From an uncultured Collinsella sp. (GTDB lineage Bacteria > Actinomycetota > Coriobacteriia > Coriobacteriales > Coriobacteriaceae): a stretch of DNA of 31,199 nucleotides. Positions 1-6,127 of this stretch are shown piece by piece; position 1 is the first letter of the stretch, and each line of letters opens with the position of its first letter. A program made the position numbers and the translations under genes. The notes below the pieces were generated by a model, which was given only the letters and a program-made list of their open reading frames with translations, had not been told where the DNA came from and searched no databases. Where the stretch lies: the NCBI GenBank assembly GCA_947001705.1, contig CAMQHT010000027.1, positions 1 through 31,199 on the forward strand. Reading direction: 5' to 3'.

Positions 1-45
1 GGGTAGGGGGAAAGAAACCCGATTTTCCGAGGGGGTAGGGGGGTC
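1..45. other. G-rich non-coding stretch, possible cos/terminase-proximal region
   Basis: The window opens with alternating runs of G interrupted by a short A/T stretch and contains no gene. In cos-type phages an HNH gene commonly lies beside the cos site and the terminase small subunit gene. Here the last gene of the early operon is an HNH gene (99-479). Placement as a cos-region is inference from that neighbourhood only. Confidence 0.25.
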
Positions 46-50
46 GTGCA

Positions 51-87
51 TAAAAAAGGGTGCAGCCCCGTCCGAGGCCACACCCTT
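51..87 (-). terminator. Terminator of the leftward prophage early operon
   Basis: An inverted repeat pairs AAGGGTG (56-62) with CACCCTT (81-87), continued by an imperfect GCC/GGC stem. On the minus strand it is followed by a T run (57-52). It lies 12 bases downstream of the HNH gene stop. The hairpin is itself bracketed by a 10-bp direct repeat, GTGCATAAAA, at 46-55 and 88-97. Confidence 0.75.
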
Positions 88-98
88 GTGCATAAAAG

Positions 99-479
99 CT
101 ATCTGTTCGCCGCCCTGCGTGCATCATCGCGCTTCTTGTGGCAGCTCTTGCACCGCAGCGTGAGGTTCTCCACCTCGCTGCCGCCGCCCTCGCACAGCGC
201 GCGGCCGTGGTCCACCTCGCCGCCCATGCCCGCCGTGTACCAGCGGCCGTCGCGGTACTCCGCGCACACCCTTCCGCAGTCGGCGCACCTGCCCAGCTGC
301 CTGCCGATGGCCCTCTGCCTCGCCTTGCGGTACGCGCTCGACGAGTACTCGGAGCGCCATGGCTCGCGCTCGGCCCTCGTGGCGTCGCCCTCCGTCGGCC
401 TGCGCTTGGGCCTCGGCCTGCACGGGCAGCGCTGGCCCTCGGGGTGCGTGCGGCCGCAGTGCGGGCAGTACACGCTCAC
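99..479 (-). CDS. Phage HNH endonuclease
   Basis: The 126-residue protein has an N-terminal Cys/His knuckle (C5, C8, C18, C20) and a C-terminal HNH nuclease domain. The latter shows a zinc pair C65-x2-C68, the catalytic-type V-D-H at 89-91, N105, and the second zinc pair C110-x2-C113 followed by H114. HNH proteins of this size in cos phages act with terminase in genome packaging; in this position, last in the early operon, that role is likely but inferred. The start is GTG at 479, overlapping the stop of the upstream small gene as GTGA. Substrate specificity cannot be read from sequence. Confidence 0.85.
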   Translation of the reverse strand: MSVYCPHCGRTHPEGQRCPCRPRPKRRPTEGDATRAEREPWRSEYSSSAYRKARQRAIGRQLGRCADCGRVCAEYRDGRWYTAGMGGEVDHGRALCEGGGSEVENLTLRCKSCHKKRDDARRAANR

Positions 480-649
480 AGCTCGCGCCTCCCGCTCTCG
501 GCCTTGGCCTTGGCGGCCACGCCCAGGCTGATGCTGCGGGCCGCCTGGAATATCTCCAGCGGCGTGAGGCCCAGCAGCTTGAACGCCTCCAGCGCCGCCG
601 TGATTCCCTGCTCGACCCTGTGCTGGTCGTACTGTTTACCGTTGTCCAT
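476..649 (-). CDS. Small phage protein, 57 aa
   Basis: The reading frame begins MDNGKQYDQHRV and encodes 57 residues with one amphipathic helical middle and a basic tail. No family is recognised. It is supported as a gene by its perfect fit in the operon: its ATG directly follows the TAG of the upstream membrane-protein gene, and its TGA overlaps the GTG of the HNH gene. Function unknown. Confidence 0.6.
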   Translation of the reverse strand: MDNGKQYDQHRVEQGITAALEAFKLLGLTPLEIFQAARSISLGVAAKAKAESGRREL

Positions 650-778
650 CTATCCCACTCCAATCGCCGCCGACAGCGCCAGCAGCATCTTGAACATCAC
701 GGCCACCGCCGCCGCGTCTATGGCGAGGCAGGCCGCGATGATGAGCAGGCACCCGCCCGCCCTCTTCCAGTCGATCAT
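650..778 (-). CDS. Small phage membrane protein, 42 aa
   Basis: This 42-residue product starts MIDWKRAGG and is then almost entirely hydrophobic (Leu, Ile, Ala, Val), giving one long or two short membrane segments. A strong GGAGG lies just before the ATG. It sits between two other small genes with abutting ends. No family is recognised; a role in the host envelope during infection or lysogeny is only a guess. Confidence 0.6.
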   Translation of the reverse strand: MIDWKRAGGCLLIIAACLAIDAAAVAVMFKMLLALSAAIGVG

Positions 779-787
779 GTGTCCCTC

Positions 788-910
788 CTATAGTGCCATG
801 AATGCGAGCAGGAGGAGCCCTGCGGCGAGGGCGCGGACCGTCCACGCCCATGCCGCCAGCAGGGCCGCCGCCAAAAGGGCCAGCGCTAGTAGCTCTCGAA
901 GGTCTCGCAC
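788..910 (-). CDS. Small phage membrane protein, 40 aa, GTG start
   Basis: The frame begins MRDLRELLALAL with GTG at 910, preceded by AGGAGG at a 4-base distance inside the end of the upstream gene. The product is 40 residues of Leu/Ala-rich helix broken by WAWTVR, which fits two short transmembrane segments. It overlaps the last 25 bases of the upstream 96-aa gene in another frame. The hydrophobic coding capacity and good ribosome site support it; function is unknown. Confidence 0.5.
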   Translation of the reverse strand: MRDLRELLALALLAAALLAAWAWTVRALAAGLLLLAFMAL

Positions 911-1176
911 GCCGCCTCCTGCATATCCCTCATGTGGTTCGGTATCCACTCGAGCGCCAACATCGCCCCGAAGCTAGAGTTCTCGGCGTCGCCGGTGCCG
1001 AACTCCTCGGCGTACGCCCGGTCGAACTCGACCTCGCAGATGCCGTAGTCGCAGCAACACTCGACCATGCGCTTGCACTCGGCGCACGTTGGCTTGCCCT
1101 CGCCGAAGTGCCTGTCGATTGCCGCGTCGGTGCATCCGTCCGGGAGGTTGTATCCCGGCTCACAACTGGCGGCCAA
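886..1176 (-). CDS. Cys-rich phage protein, 96 aa
   Basis: The protein has a cluster of cysteines between about residues 31 and 47 (C-x2-C, then CCC and another C), suggesting metal binding, followed by an acidic aromatic C-terminal half. The best start is TTG at 1176, about 10 bases after GAGGAGG, inside the end of the upstream gene. No family is recognised. It belongs to the early operon by strand and overlap. Confidence 0.6.
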   Translation of the reverse strand: MAASCEPGYNLPDGCTDAAIDRHFGEGKPTCAECKRMVECCCDYGICEVEFDRAYAEEFGTGDAENSSFGAMLALEWIPNHMRDMQEAACETFESY

Positions 1177-1327
1177 GGCGGGTCACCTCCTCGCACCACG
1201 CCTCGCGCTCGTAGGTCTCGATGAACCAGTGCGCGTCGTCCTTGATCTCCTCGAGCGGATTGTCCATCTCCTCGACCTCGCTGTCGGGGATGTCCACCAC
1301 GTGGACCTCGGTTATCTCGAATCGCAT
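1160..1327 (-). CDS. Small acidic phage protein, 55 aa
   Basis: The frame starts MRFEITEVHVVD, is rich in Glu and Asp, and ends 17 bases inside the next gene. An AGGAG lies just upstream of the ATG. Its short beta-like N-terminus and acidic helix match no family I know. Some phage acidic miniproteins mimic DNA or inhibit host enzymes, but nothing here shows that specifically. Confidence 0.55.
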   Translation of the reverse strand: MRFEITEVHVVDIPDSEVEEMDNPLEEIKDDAHWFIETYEREAWCEEVTRLGRQL

Positions 1328-1335
1328 GTCTGCTC

Positions 1336-1602
1336 CTATCCGGGCGTCGTGCCCAGCTCCTTCGCTATTCCCTCGGCGATGATGCGCGCGGTCTCCCTCG
1401 CCACCGCCTTGCTGCTCTCCATCCGCCCGACCGTGTAGGCGCGCTCGATCATGTCCTGGGCGGCGCGCTCCATGGCCGTGTCGTCGTATCCCCGGCAGAC
1501 CCTGTGCTCCTTGAGGTACGTGTGGGCGCGGTCCTGCGGCCTCGTCTCGTCGTAGCGGAACACCTCGTTGCAGTCCGCGAGGATGCCCTCCATCGTGTCC
1601 AT
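1336..1602 (-). CDS. Phage hypothetical protein, 88 aa
   Basis: The predicted 88-residue, mostly helical, soluble protein starts at ATG 1602, sharing one base with the TGA of the upstream zinc-ribbon gene. It contains a charged N-terminal half and an Ala/Glu-rich C-terminal helix (around MESSKAVARETARIIAEG). No family recognised. Translational coupling to the Lar-like gene upstream is likely from the TGATG overlap. Confidence 0.6.
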   Translation of the reverse strand: MDTMEGILADCNEVFRYDETRPQDRAHTYLKEHRVCRGYDDTAMERAAQDMIERAYTVGRMESSKAVARETARIIAEGIAKELGTTPG

Positions 1603-1814
1603 CAGGCCACCTCCGCCCGTATCTGGATAGGCCCCATGTTCCATCGGTCGATTGCGCCTCTTAAGTCCATCGGGTCGTCGTCTCCGCGCGCCCCGCACGT
1701 GACGCAGTAGACGAACTGCAATATGCCGCCATTTGGGGTGTAGTGCGCGCAGTGCGCCAGATGCTCGGTGGTACCGCAGCGGGGGCAGCATTTGAGCGGG
1801 TCTCGGTCAATCAT
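1602..1814 (-). CDS. Lar-like zinc-ribbon phage protein, 70 aa
   Basis: The 70-residue protein has C-P-R-C-G near residue 10 and C-V-T-C-G-A-R near residue 38, then a D-R-W-N motif. This is the layout of the Lar/restriction-alleviation zinc-ribbon family (CxxCG...C..CGA...A...WN). Lar proteins of Rac-type prophages modulate type I restriction in favour of modification; whether this member does so is unknown. It starts at ATG 1814, overlapping the stop of a second Lar-like gene as ATGA, so two family members lie in tandem. Confidence 0.65.
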   Translation of the reverse strand: MIDRDPLKCCPRCGTTEHLAHCAHYTPNGGILQFVYCVTCGARGDDDPMDLRGAIDRWNMGPIQIRAEVA

Positions 1815-2002
1815 TCGCCCACTCCGTCGTTAACCCTTCCGTTCCAAAGCTCTGCGGCGTTCTCCTCGCCGTGCTCGTAGTCCGACCGCGCACCGCAATA
1901 CAGGCAGCCCACGAAGTAGGTACCGGGGTCGTATCGGCTGTTATCGACTATCTCGGCAGGGCCGCCACAGAACGGGCGTTGCTTCAGCTTGATCTTGTCC
2001 AT
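1811..2002 (-). CDS. Lar-like protein, 63 aa, first zinc cysteine missing
   Basis: The sequence fits the Lar restriction-alleviation family: R-P-F-C-G-G at residues 9-14, C-L-Y-C-G-A-R at about 33-39, and A-x2-L-W-N-G-R near the end. The usual family motif is C-P-F-C-G-G. Here the first Cys is Arg, leaving three obvious zinc ligands. The start ATG at 2002 has AAGGAGG in front and shares its A with the TAA... overlap of the DUF3850-like gene upstream. It may be a diverged duplicate of the neighbouring Lar-like gene. Confidence 0.65.
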   Translation of the reverse strand: MDKIKLKQRPFCGGPAEIVDNSRYDPGTYFVGCLYCGARSDYEHGEENAAELWNGRVNDGVGE

Positions 2003-2244
2003 TAGTCCTCCTTGGATATGGCCAGCGCCACGTACTTCTGGGCGAGGCCCTCGAAGTCGTCGAGGATATAGTTGATTCGGTAGGTCGCCCCGTTGAGCGG
2101 ATGCTGTGGTCTTGGGTAGACGACGAACACGATCTCATCGCCGACTTTGTAGCCCCGGTCGTTCTTGCGAATCTCGAACGTCTTGGTGCCGTTCAGGACG
2201 GCATCGGCGTACTGCTCGTGAATCTTGAGTCGGTGCGTTGTCAT
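2002..2244 (-). CDS. DUF3850/ASCH-like phage protein, 80 aa
   Basis: The protein begins MTTHRLKIHEQYADAVLNG and continues with T-K-T-F-E-I-R-K-N-D-R, then G-Y-K-V-G-D. The K-x-F-E-x-R-x-x-D-R core followed by a GD turn is characteristic of the DUF3850/ASCH beta-barrel fold, which is thought to bind RNA or modified nucleotides. Length (about 80) is normal for the phage form. It starts at ATG 2244 overlapping the upstream stop as ATGA. Molecular target unknown. Confidence 0.75.
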   Translation of the reverse strand: MTTHRLKIHEQYADAVLNGTKTFEIRKNDRGYKVGDEIVFVVYPRPQHPLNGATYRINYILDDFEGLAQKYVALAISKED

Positions 2245-2621
2245 TCGTCCTCTCCCATTAACTTGCGGATGCGCGATTCGATGTCCCCGAACGCGATTTT
2301 CTTGCAGGCGAAGGAGCAGACGGCCTCGCATTGGTCGCAGTCGTTCTCGTCCCTCCCGAAGTAGGCGCACTCCGGGCTGTGGACTCTGCTCGCACCCCTT
2401 TTCAGGTCGGCCAGCAACTTCTCCCAGCTGTCGTCACGGTCGAGCAGGAATTCGGAAACGCTGCACGAACCCTCGTCCGTCTCGACGTACCACTCCTTGC
2501 CGCGCGGGTCGAAGTCGTAGTGATAGGCAATCACCGCCCCGCCGTTCTTCTTGTAGAGCGTCCCGGTGTCCAGTGGAATGGTGCGCCCGTAGGCGTCCTT
2601 GGGCATTTCGATAATTGCCAT
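2241..2621 (-). CDS. Phage hypothetical protein with Cys cluster, 126 aa
   Basis: The N-terminal half (to about residue 70) is beta-rich with Y-H-Y-D-F-D-P-R and W-Y-V-E-T-D-E segments. The C-terminal part has a cysteine cluster (C at about 85, 95, 98, 102 and 106) that could hold zinc. AAAGGAGG precedes the ATG at 2621, making this a ribosome entry point rather than a coupled gene, as expected because the gene upstream is broken. No family recognised. Confidence 0.6.
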   Translation of the reverse strand: MAIIEMPKDAYGRTIPLDTGTLYKKNGGAVIAYHYDFDPRGKEWYVETDEGSCSVSEFLLDRDDSWEKLLADLKRGASRVHSPECAYFGRDENDCDQCEAVCSFACKKIAFGDIESRIRKLMGEDE

Positions 2622-2633
2622 TGTTCCTCCTTT

Positions 2634-2939
2634 CTAGAACCTGCCGCGCAGGTCGTTGCGGGCGTCCATCCGGCCGATGGCCATGTCGATCTCACCCTGC
2701 TCGACGGTGAGCGCCGCGAGCATGTTGACGGCCGCCTGGATGGTGTCCACGCACTCGTCGATGACGTAGTCGCGCAGCATCGCCCTGCGCGCGTCGGCAT
2801 CGGGCGTCGCCCCGTTGTGGATGGTCAGCTCCTGTCACGCGCCGTAAATCTCGGCCGCCTCCTCGAGCGGCTTGAGGGCCTGCGCCTTGTCGCACGCCAC
2901 CTGCCTGGACGGCATGATGCTCAGCTCGTAATGCCTCAT
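2634..2939 (-). pseudogene. MazG-like phage gene interrupted by an in-frame TGA
   Basis: One frame runs from ATG 2939 to TAG 2636-2634 (101 codons) and is broken once, at codon 35 (TGA, 2837-2835). The first part reads ...KPLEEAAEIYGA; after the stop it continues QELTIHNGATPDADARRAML and then D-E-x-x-D-x-I-Q-A-A-x-N. A helix with EE followed by a later D-E-x-x-D resembles MazG-type nucleotide pyrophosphohydrolases. The sequence context Y-G-A-*-Q-E fits a lost Trp: a single TGG to TGA change explains it. Other genes of this operon use TGA as a true stop, so general recoding is unlikely. Alternatives are a sequencing error or a recent nonsense mutation. Confidence 0.65.
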
Positions 2940-3136
2940 TCGTCCTCCCCGTTGTCGTTCCAGTAGTTGCAGCGGGCCTCGCCCTGGGTACGGTGGACGA
3001 ACTCGGGCCTGCGGGCGCAGTCGTACTCGGTGCTCTCCACTCCGTGGATGGTGTGCAGCTCGGTCACGATGGCGTGGCCGCAGTTTGCGCAGCGCTCCGG
3101 CCTCTCCCCGTCGCTGTAGATGTCGGGCCTCTCCAT
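2936..3136 (-). CDS. Phage zinc-finger-like protein, 66 aa
   Basis: The frame starts MERPDIYSDGERPERC and contains C-A-N-C-G-H at about 16-21 and two further Cys (about 40 and 55), which suggests a small zinc-binding domain. It starts at ATG 3136 overlapping the TGA of the upstream zinc-ribbon gene by one base and ends overlapping the start of the interrupted MazG-like gene as ATGA. No family recognised. Confidence 0.6.
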   Translation of the reverse strand: MERPDIYSDGERPERCANCGHAIVTELHTIHGVESTEYDCARRPEFVHRTQGEARCNYWNDNGEDE

Positions 3137-3435
3137 CAGTTCGTCACCTCCGCGCCGCACTGCTCGCAGTAGTTCAGGCCGCCGTCGGGGTCGGCCTTCC
3201 CGTTGTGGCCGCAGGCGAAGCAGTGGTATCGGCCGTCGGGCGCAACCTGCACCTGCGTCGTCGGGCGGTACGCCAGCTCGGCCACGCGGCGCATGACCCC
3301 GCGCCAGTTCGTGTCCTCCGCCCCGGTGATTCTGGCCAGCGCGCGCTGGAGGCTCTCGCCGCCCAGGCTGTCGTTGGCCGTGCGGTTCAGCTCCTCGACG
3401 ATGCGGAGCCTCTCCTCGGTAGTGATCTCGTTCAT
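3136..3435 (-). CDS. Phage protein with C-terminal zinc ribbon, 99 aa
   Basis: The N-terminal 60 residues are helical (MNEITTEERLRIVEELNRTA). The C-terminal part carries C-F-A-C-G-H and C-E-Q-C-G-A, a four-cysteine zinc ribbon. A purine-rich GAGAGGAAGAA precedes the ATG at 3435. Possible nucleic-acid binding, but no defined family. It is one of several ribbon proteins in this operon. Confidence 0.6.
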   Translation of the reverse strand: MNEITTEERLRIVEELNRTANDSLGGESLQRALARITGAEDTNWRGVMRRVAELAYRPTTQVQVAPDGRYHCFACGHNGKADPDGGLNYCEQCGAEVTN

Positions 3436-3551
3436 TTCTTCCTCTCCTTAATCCAGTCGTATGCGATGAGCGGGAGGCACGCTATGAGCAGCGGGATGCT
3501 CAATAGCAGCGCTGCGGCCCTTATGGCGTCCTCCCCGGTCGGTCTCCTCAT
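3432..3551 (-). CDS. Small phage membrane protein, 39 aa
   Basis: The 39-residue product begins MRRPTGEDAIRAAALLLSIP, contains one clear transmembrane helix (about residues 12-31), and ends in a charged tail (IKERKK). It starts at ATG 3551 overlapping the upstream stop as ATGA and its own stop overlaps the next start as ATGA. Both overlaps and the membrane helix support it as a gene. Function unknown. Confidence 0.6.
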   Translation of the reverse strand: MRRPTGEDAIRAAALLLSIPLLIACLPLIAYDWIKERKK

Positions 3552-3940
3552 TCCATCCAGCTCCCTGGCCTCTTCCGGCCGTAGTCCCAGCTTCTCAATC
3601 TGAACACCTGCCCCATCGGCAGGCCGTGGGTCGCCGCCCAGCAGCGGTCCCACACCGTGTGGACCTCCACGTCCGGGTCGAACACGCCTATCTGCCGTGG
3701 GGTGGTGCACCCAAGCGGCTCGTGGCACATCTTCCCGTCATGGAAGTCGACCAGCGCCTTGCAGCGGTCGAACGCCTCGACGGTGCCGAAGTCCCGGTAC
3801 AGCTCGCGGACCTCGCCCTCTATCTCGCCCCTGATGCACCCGTGCACGTCGCACATCCATTTGAGCGTGTCCTCGATGTGGTCGCGCGGAGGCGCGGGGA
3901 AGAGGTCGAGGACCGTCTGCCCCGCGCACGCCCTATTCAT
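3548..3940 (-). CDS. Phage hypothetical protein, 130 aa
   Basis: A soluble 130-residue protein starting MNRACAGQTVLDLF. It has scattered Cys and His residues (W-M-C-D-V-H-G-C around 28-35, K-M-C-H around 70) and ends in a basic aromatic stretch. No family recognised. The ATG at 3940 lies inside the last codons of the upstream gene (8-base overlap), in keeping with the rest of the operon. Confidence 0.6.
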   Translation of the reverse strand: MNRACAGQTVLDLFPAPPRDHIEDTLKWMCDVHGCIRGEIEGEVRELYRDFGTVEAFDRCKALVDFHDGKMCHEPLGCTTPRQIGVFDPDVEVHTVWDRCWAATHGLPMGQVFRLRSWDYGRKRPGSWME

Positions 3941-4115
3941 CGCGGGCGATGCGGTAGAAGGTCGGCAGGCAGTCCGGCGGGGTCACGGCGTTGGCGCGGA
4001 TGAACTCCATACACTTCTCGAAGCTCCCGGCGCAGACGTCGTAGAAGGAGCCGCTTGACGGCCTCGGCCTGCCGCCGTCGGTCTTGTCGAAAACGACAGC
4101 CTCTACTCGGTACAC
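3933..4115 (-). CDS. Small phage protein, 60 aa, GTG start
   Basis: The product starts with GTG at 4115 (sequence (M)YRVEAVVFDKTDGGRP), with GGAGG about 6 bases upstream inside the end of the preceding coiled-coil gene. It has a short beta-strand N-terminus and a helical end. No family is recognised, though the size and context are those of phage early accessory proteins. Confidence 0.5.
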   Translation of the reverse strand: MYRVEAVVFDKTDGGRPRPSSGSFYDVCAGSFEKCMEFIRANAVTPPDCLPTFYRIARDE

Positions 4116-4507
4116 TTGGCCACCTCCGCGTCGTAGATGGCCTTGAGGTCGTCGCGCATGAATTGGATGAGCGTCTCCTCGCTGATGCCGTCCGGCAGCT
4201 GCTTCAGGCGCACCGCATTGTGGCACCATTCGTCGAAGTCGAGCGTCTTCCCGGTATACAGGTCCTCCACGCCCGTCACCTCGGCATAGGAGAAGCGGGT
4301 CAGCATCTCCTCGCGCATGACCCTGTCCGCGAGCGCCTCGATGGGCGTCTTCGGGCGGGTGATCGTCTCGTAGTAGCTCGCGGCCCTCTTGGTCATAGAT
4401 TTGAGCTGCTTGGCCAGCTTGTTGTTCTCGGCTTCGAGGCGCTCGTTGCGGCGCTGCTCGTAGTCCAGCTCGGCGAGCACGTACTGCTCGCAGTTGGTGA
4501 TTTCCAT
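4103..4507 (-). CDS. Coiled-coil phage protein, 134 aa
   Basis: Residues about 10-45 form a strong coiled coil (E-Q-R-R-N-E-R-L-E-A-E-N-N-K-L-A-K-Q-L-K), followed by a mixed helical domain. It starts at ATG 4507, just after the stop of the HNH-like gene at 4510. The coiled coil suggests self-assembly or an adaptor role in the replication region; no family recognised. Confidence 0.6.
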   Translation of the reverse strand: MEITNCEQYVLAELDYEQRRNERLEAENNKLAKQLKSMTKRAASYYETITRPKTPIEALADRVMREEMLTRFSYAEVTGVEDLYTGKTLDFDEWCHNAVRLKQLPDGISEETLIQFMRDDLKAIYDAEVAKCTE

Positions 4508-4509
4508 GT

Positions 4510-4962
4510 CTAACCCTCCGTTATCTCGATGGTTCGTCCCGTCTTGGTGTCCGTTATCGCCCAGTGGCCGTAGCCGTAGAGCGCGGGGTCGTGCGGCTCG
4601 TGCTCGCACAGCAGCGTGCCGTCCCACCACGCCTCCTCGAACTCCGGCTCGTCCCACACCCACTCGGGCTTGTACCTCGCCCCGCCGTGGAACCCGTCGT
4701 GGCATCCCGTGGTGCCGCTCCCGCATAGGGCTATCAGCGGCGAGCGGAGCCGCCACGTGCCCCTGGGAGTGACGAGGGCGAAGTCGCCGCAGCGCCTCGG
4801 CACGAGGTGGTGGCAGTTCGTGGCCTGCCGCCCGCAGATTCCGCAGCGCTCGGCGGTCAGCTCGTAGCGGTTTCCGACGTAGCGCGCGCCGACGTGGGGC
4901 TTGCCGTAGAGCTCCGCGCGGTCCTTCGGGACTCCACGGAGCTGCGATGCGCTCACTATCAT
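4510..4962 (-). CDS. HNH-like/zinc phage protein, 150 aa
   Basis: The protein has C-G-I-C-G-R at about residues 40-45, N-C-H-H at about 49-52, and a further C-G-S-G-T-T-G-C-H-D-G-F-H cluster near 80-92. This is the order of a treble-clef HNH nuclease (CxxC, HH, then a Cys/His pair). It sits directly behind the helicase-loader gene. The start ATG at 4962 has AGGAGG five bases upstream and overlaps the loader stop as ATGA. It may be a recombination or Holliday-type nuclease, or a structural zinc protein. Confidence 0.6.
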   Translation of the reverse strand: MIVSASQLRGVPKDRAELYGKPHVGARYVGNRYELTAERCGICGRQATNCHHLVPRRCGDFALVTPRGTWRLRSPLIALCGSGTTGCHDGFHGGARYKPEWVWDEPEFEEAWWDGTLLCEHEPHDPALYGYGHWAITDTKTGRTIEITEG

Positions 4963-5543
4963 CCGAGCCTCCTGTCCTGCCCCTTGACCTCGATGGGCCT
5001 GCACGCACCGGCGAGGCGCGATGCCACGCGCTTGCCCGCCATGCCTCCCCAGAGGTCTCTGATCTGGCCGATGCGGTAGTTGCTCGTGACGATGGTGGGC
5101 AGGCCCTCGGCCACGCGGGTGTCGATGAGGCGCGTCAGCGTCTCGATGGCCCAGTCGGTCGGGCGCTCGGCCCCGAGGTCGTCCAGGGCGAGGAGCCTGT
5201 ACCGCTCGGCCCTGCGGAGCGCCCCGCGCTCGCCGCCGTCGTACTCGGAGCGGATGTCGTCGAGCAGGCGGCTCGTGGTGACCAGCTTGGCGCTCGTCCC
5301 ATCCAGCACGGCCATGCGGACGGCGCAGGCGGCGGCGTAGGTCTTGCCCGTGCCCGGCTCGCCCCAGAGGTATGCGCCCTCGCCCTTCCCGGCGAGCTTG
5401 GCCATGCGCTTGCCGAGGTCGCAGTCGGCTTCGGCGTAGGGGCCGCGCAGCCCGGCTTTGCGGAGGCGGGAGCGCATGATTGCGGCGATCTGCTCGCGCG
5501 CCCCGTCGGGCATGAGCACGTCAGAGATTTGAGTACGCATCAT
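4959..5543 (-). CDS. DnaC-like helicase loader ATPase
   Basis: The 194-residue AAA+ protein has Walker A G-E-P-G-T-G-K-T (61-68), Walker B L-L-A-L-D-D-L-G (117-124), a sensor T-S-N (153-155) and an arginine-finger region R-V-A-S-R-L (172-177). This is the DnaC/IstB/DnaI type that loads the replicative helicase at a phage origin. It lies directly after the replication initiator gene, the usual initiator-loader pair. AGGAGG is six bases before the first of two ATG codons, so 5543 is used. The short length (usual 230-280) reflects a reduced N-terminal helicase-binding region. Confidence 0.88.
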   Translation of the reverse strand: MMRTQISDVLMPDGAREQIAAIMRSRLRKAGLRGPYAEADCDLGKRMAKLAGKGEGAYLWGEPGTGKTYAAACAVRMAVLDGTSAKLVTTSRLLDDIRSEYDGGERGALRRAERYRLLALDDLGAERPTDWAIETLTRLIDTRVAEGLPTIVTSNYRIGQIRDLWGGMAGKRVASRLAGACRPIEVKGQDRRLG

Positions 5544-6126
5544 GTTTGACCTCCTTCTTTGCCTCGCGCTGCTGCCACGTGGAGCACGCGGCCTTCCAGT
5601 TCTTCATCGGCTTGCTGCCGACCTTCCACCCGACGGCCTCGTAGTAGCTCCAGAACGCCTCGGGGTTGAACGTGTAGCCCTTGGCCGAGACGTACTCCTC
5701 GACTTCCGCGAGCGCGGGTTTGACGAATCTCTTACTAACTGCCTTGCCTTGCCTTGCCTTGCTTTGCTTTGCTTTGGCTTCAGCGCTGTCCCCGTCACCC
5801 TTTTGGCTGTCCGAAAGGGGTTCGTCGTTTCCTTCCGGCTCGTCGTTTTGGGTTTCGCTTTCGCTAAAGGGGGGTTTAGTACCGTCTAAAGGGGGCTTTC
5901 TGTTGCCTCGTCCACCCGTTTTGCCTGCCGCGATGCACCGTTTCGAATAGTCGATGTCCTCGCGGACGCTGGCGAAGATGGCATCGAGCGGCCACTCCAG
6001 CTCCGGCTCGATGCCGTAGGTGCCGTACTGGGCCAAGGACCAGAGGAGCTTTCCTCGCTGCTCCTCCGGTGCCTTGGCGCAGGCTGCGGTGAACTTGGGA
6101 AGCCACTTGAATTGGGCCTCCTCCAT
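5521..6126 (-). CDS. Phage replication initiator (DUF6291/DnaD-like organisation)
   Basis: The N-terminal domain (about 1-70, with K-W-L-P-K-F and L-L-W-S-L-A-Q-Y-G-T-Y-G) matches small phage replisome-organiser proteins. A low-complexity, charged linker (about 70-130) contains KPPLDGTKPPF and the AKAKQSKARQGKA tract. The C-terminal domain (about 135-195) has Y-x-F-x-x-x-A-F-W-x-Y-Y and W-K-x-A-C-x-T-W-Q, common in phage DnaT/DnaD-like initiators that recruit the loader. The DNA of the linker carries pentanucleotide repeats and iteron-like repeats, as in phages whose origin lies inside the initiator gene. The next gene downstream is the DnaC-like loader. Function inferred, not proven. Confidence 0.75.
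   Translation of the reverse strand: MEEAQFKWLPKFTAACAKAPEEQRGKLLWSLAQYGTYGIEPELEWPLDAIFASVREDIDYSKRCIAAGKTGGRGNRKPPLDGTKPPFSESETQNDEPEGNDEPLSDSQKGDGDSAEAKAKQSKARQGKAVSKRFVKPALAEVEEYVSAKGYTFNPEAFWSYYEAVGWKVGSKPMKNWKAACSTWQQREAKKEVKHDAYSNL
5740..5774. repeat. Pentanucleotide tandem repeat (TGCCT)4(TGCTT)3
   Basis: On the plus strand seven 5-base units follow one another without interruption: four TGCCT and three TGCTT. They lie inside the replication initiator gene and encode its Lys/Ala/Gln-rich linker. Since the unit is not a multiple of three, gain or loss of one unit would shift the reading frame and remove the C-terminal domain. Confidence 0.9.
5809..5900. other. Candidate phage replication origin (iteron-like repeats)
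   Basis: Three related direct repeats occur within about 90 bases of the initiator gene: GAAAGGGGTT near 5813-5822, CTAAAGGGGGGTTT near 5864-5876 and CTAAAGGGGGCTTT near 5886-5899. The surrounding stretch is richer in A/T runs than its neighbours. Location in the central linker of the initiator gene resembles the lambda O/ori arrangement. No origin activity can be shown from sequence. Confidence 0.4.
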
Positions 6127-6127
6127 G

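Noticed and set aside
2634..2939. Reassignment of TGA to Trp in the prophage
   Set aside because: Many genes of the same operon use TGA as a stop within ATGA overlaps, so one internal TGA is better explained by mutation or sequencing error.
4947..5549. 200-codon plus-strand frame opposite the helicase loader
   Set aside because: Antisense of a clear AAA+ ATPase; composition is Ala/Gly/Val-rich without domains.
5740..5774. CRISPR-like repeat
   Set aside because: Units are only 5 bases with no spacers; it is a simple tandem repeat inside a gene.
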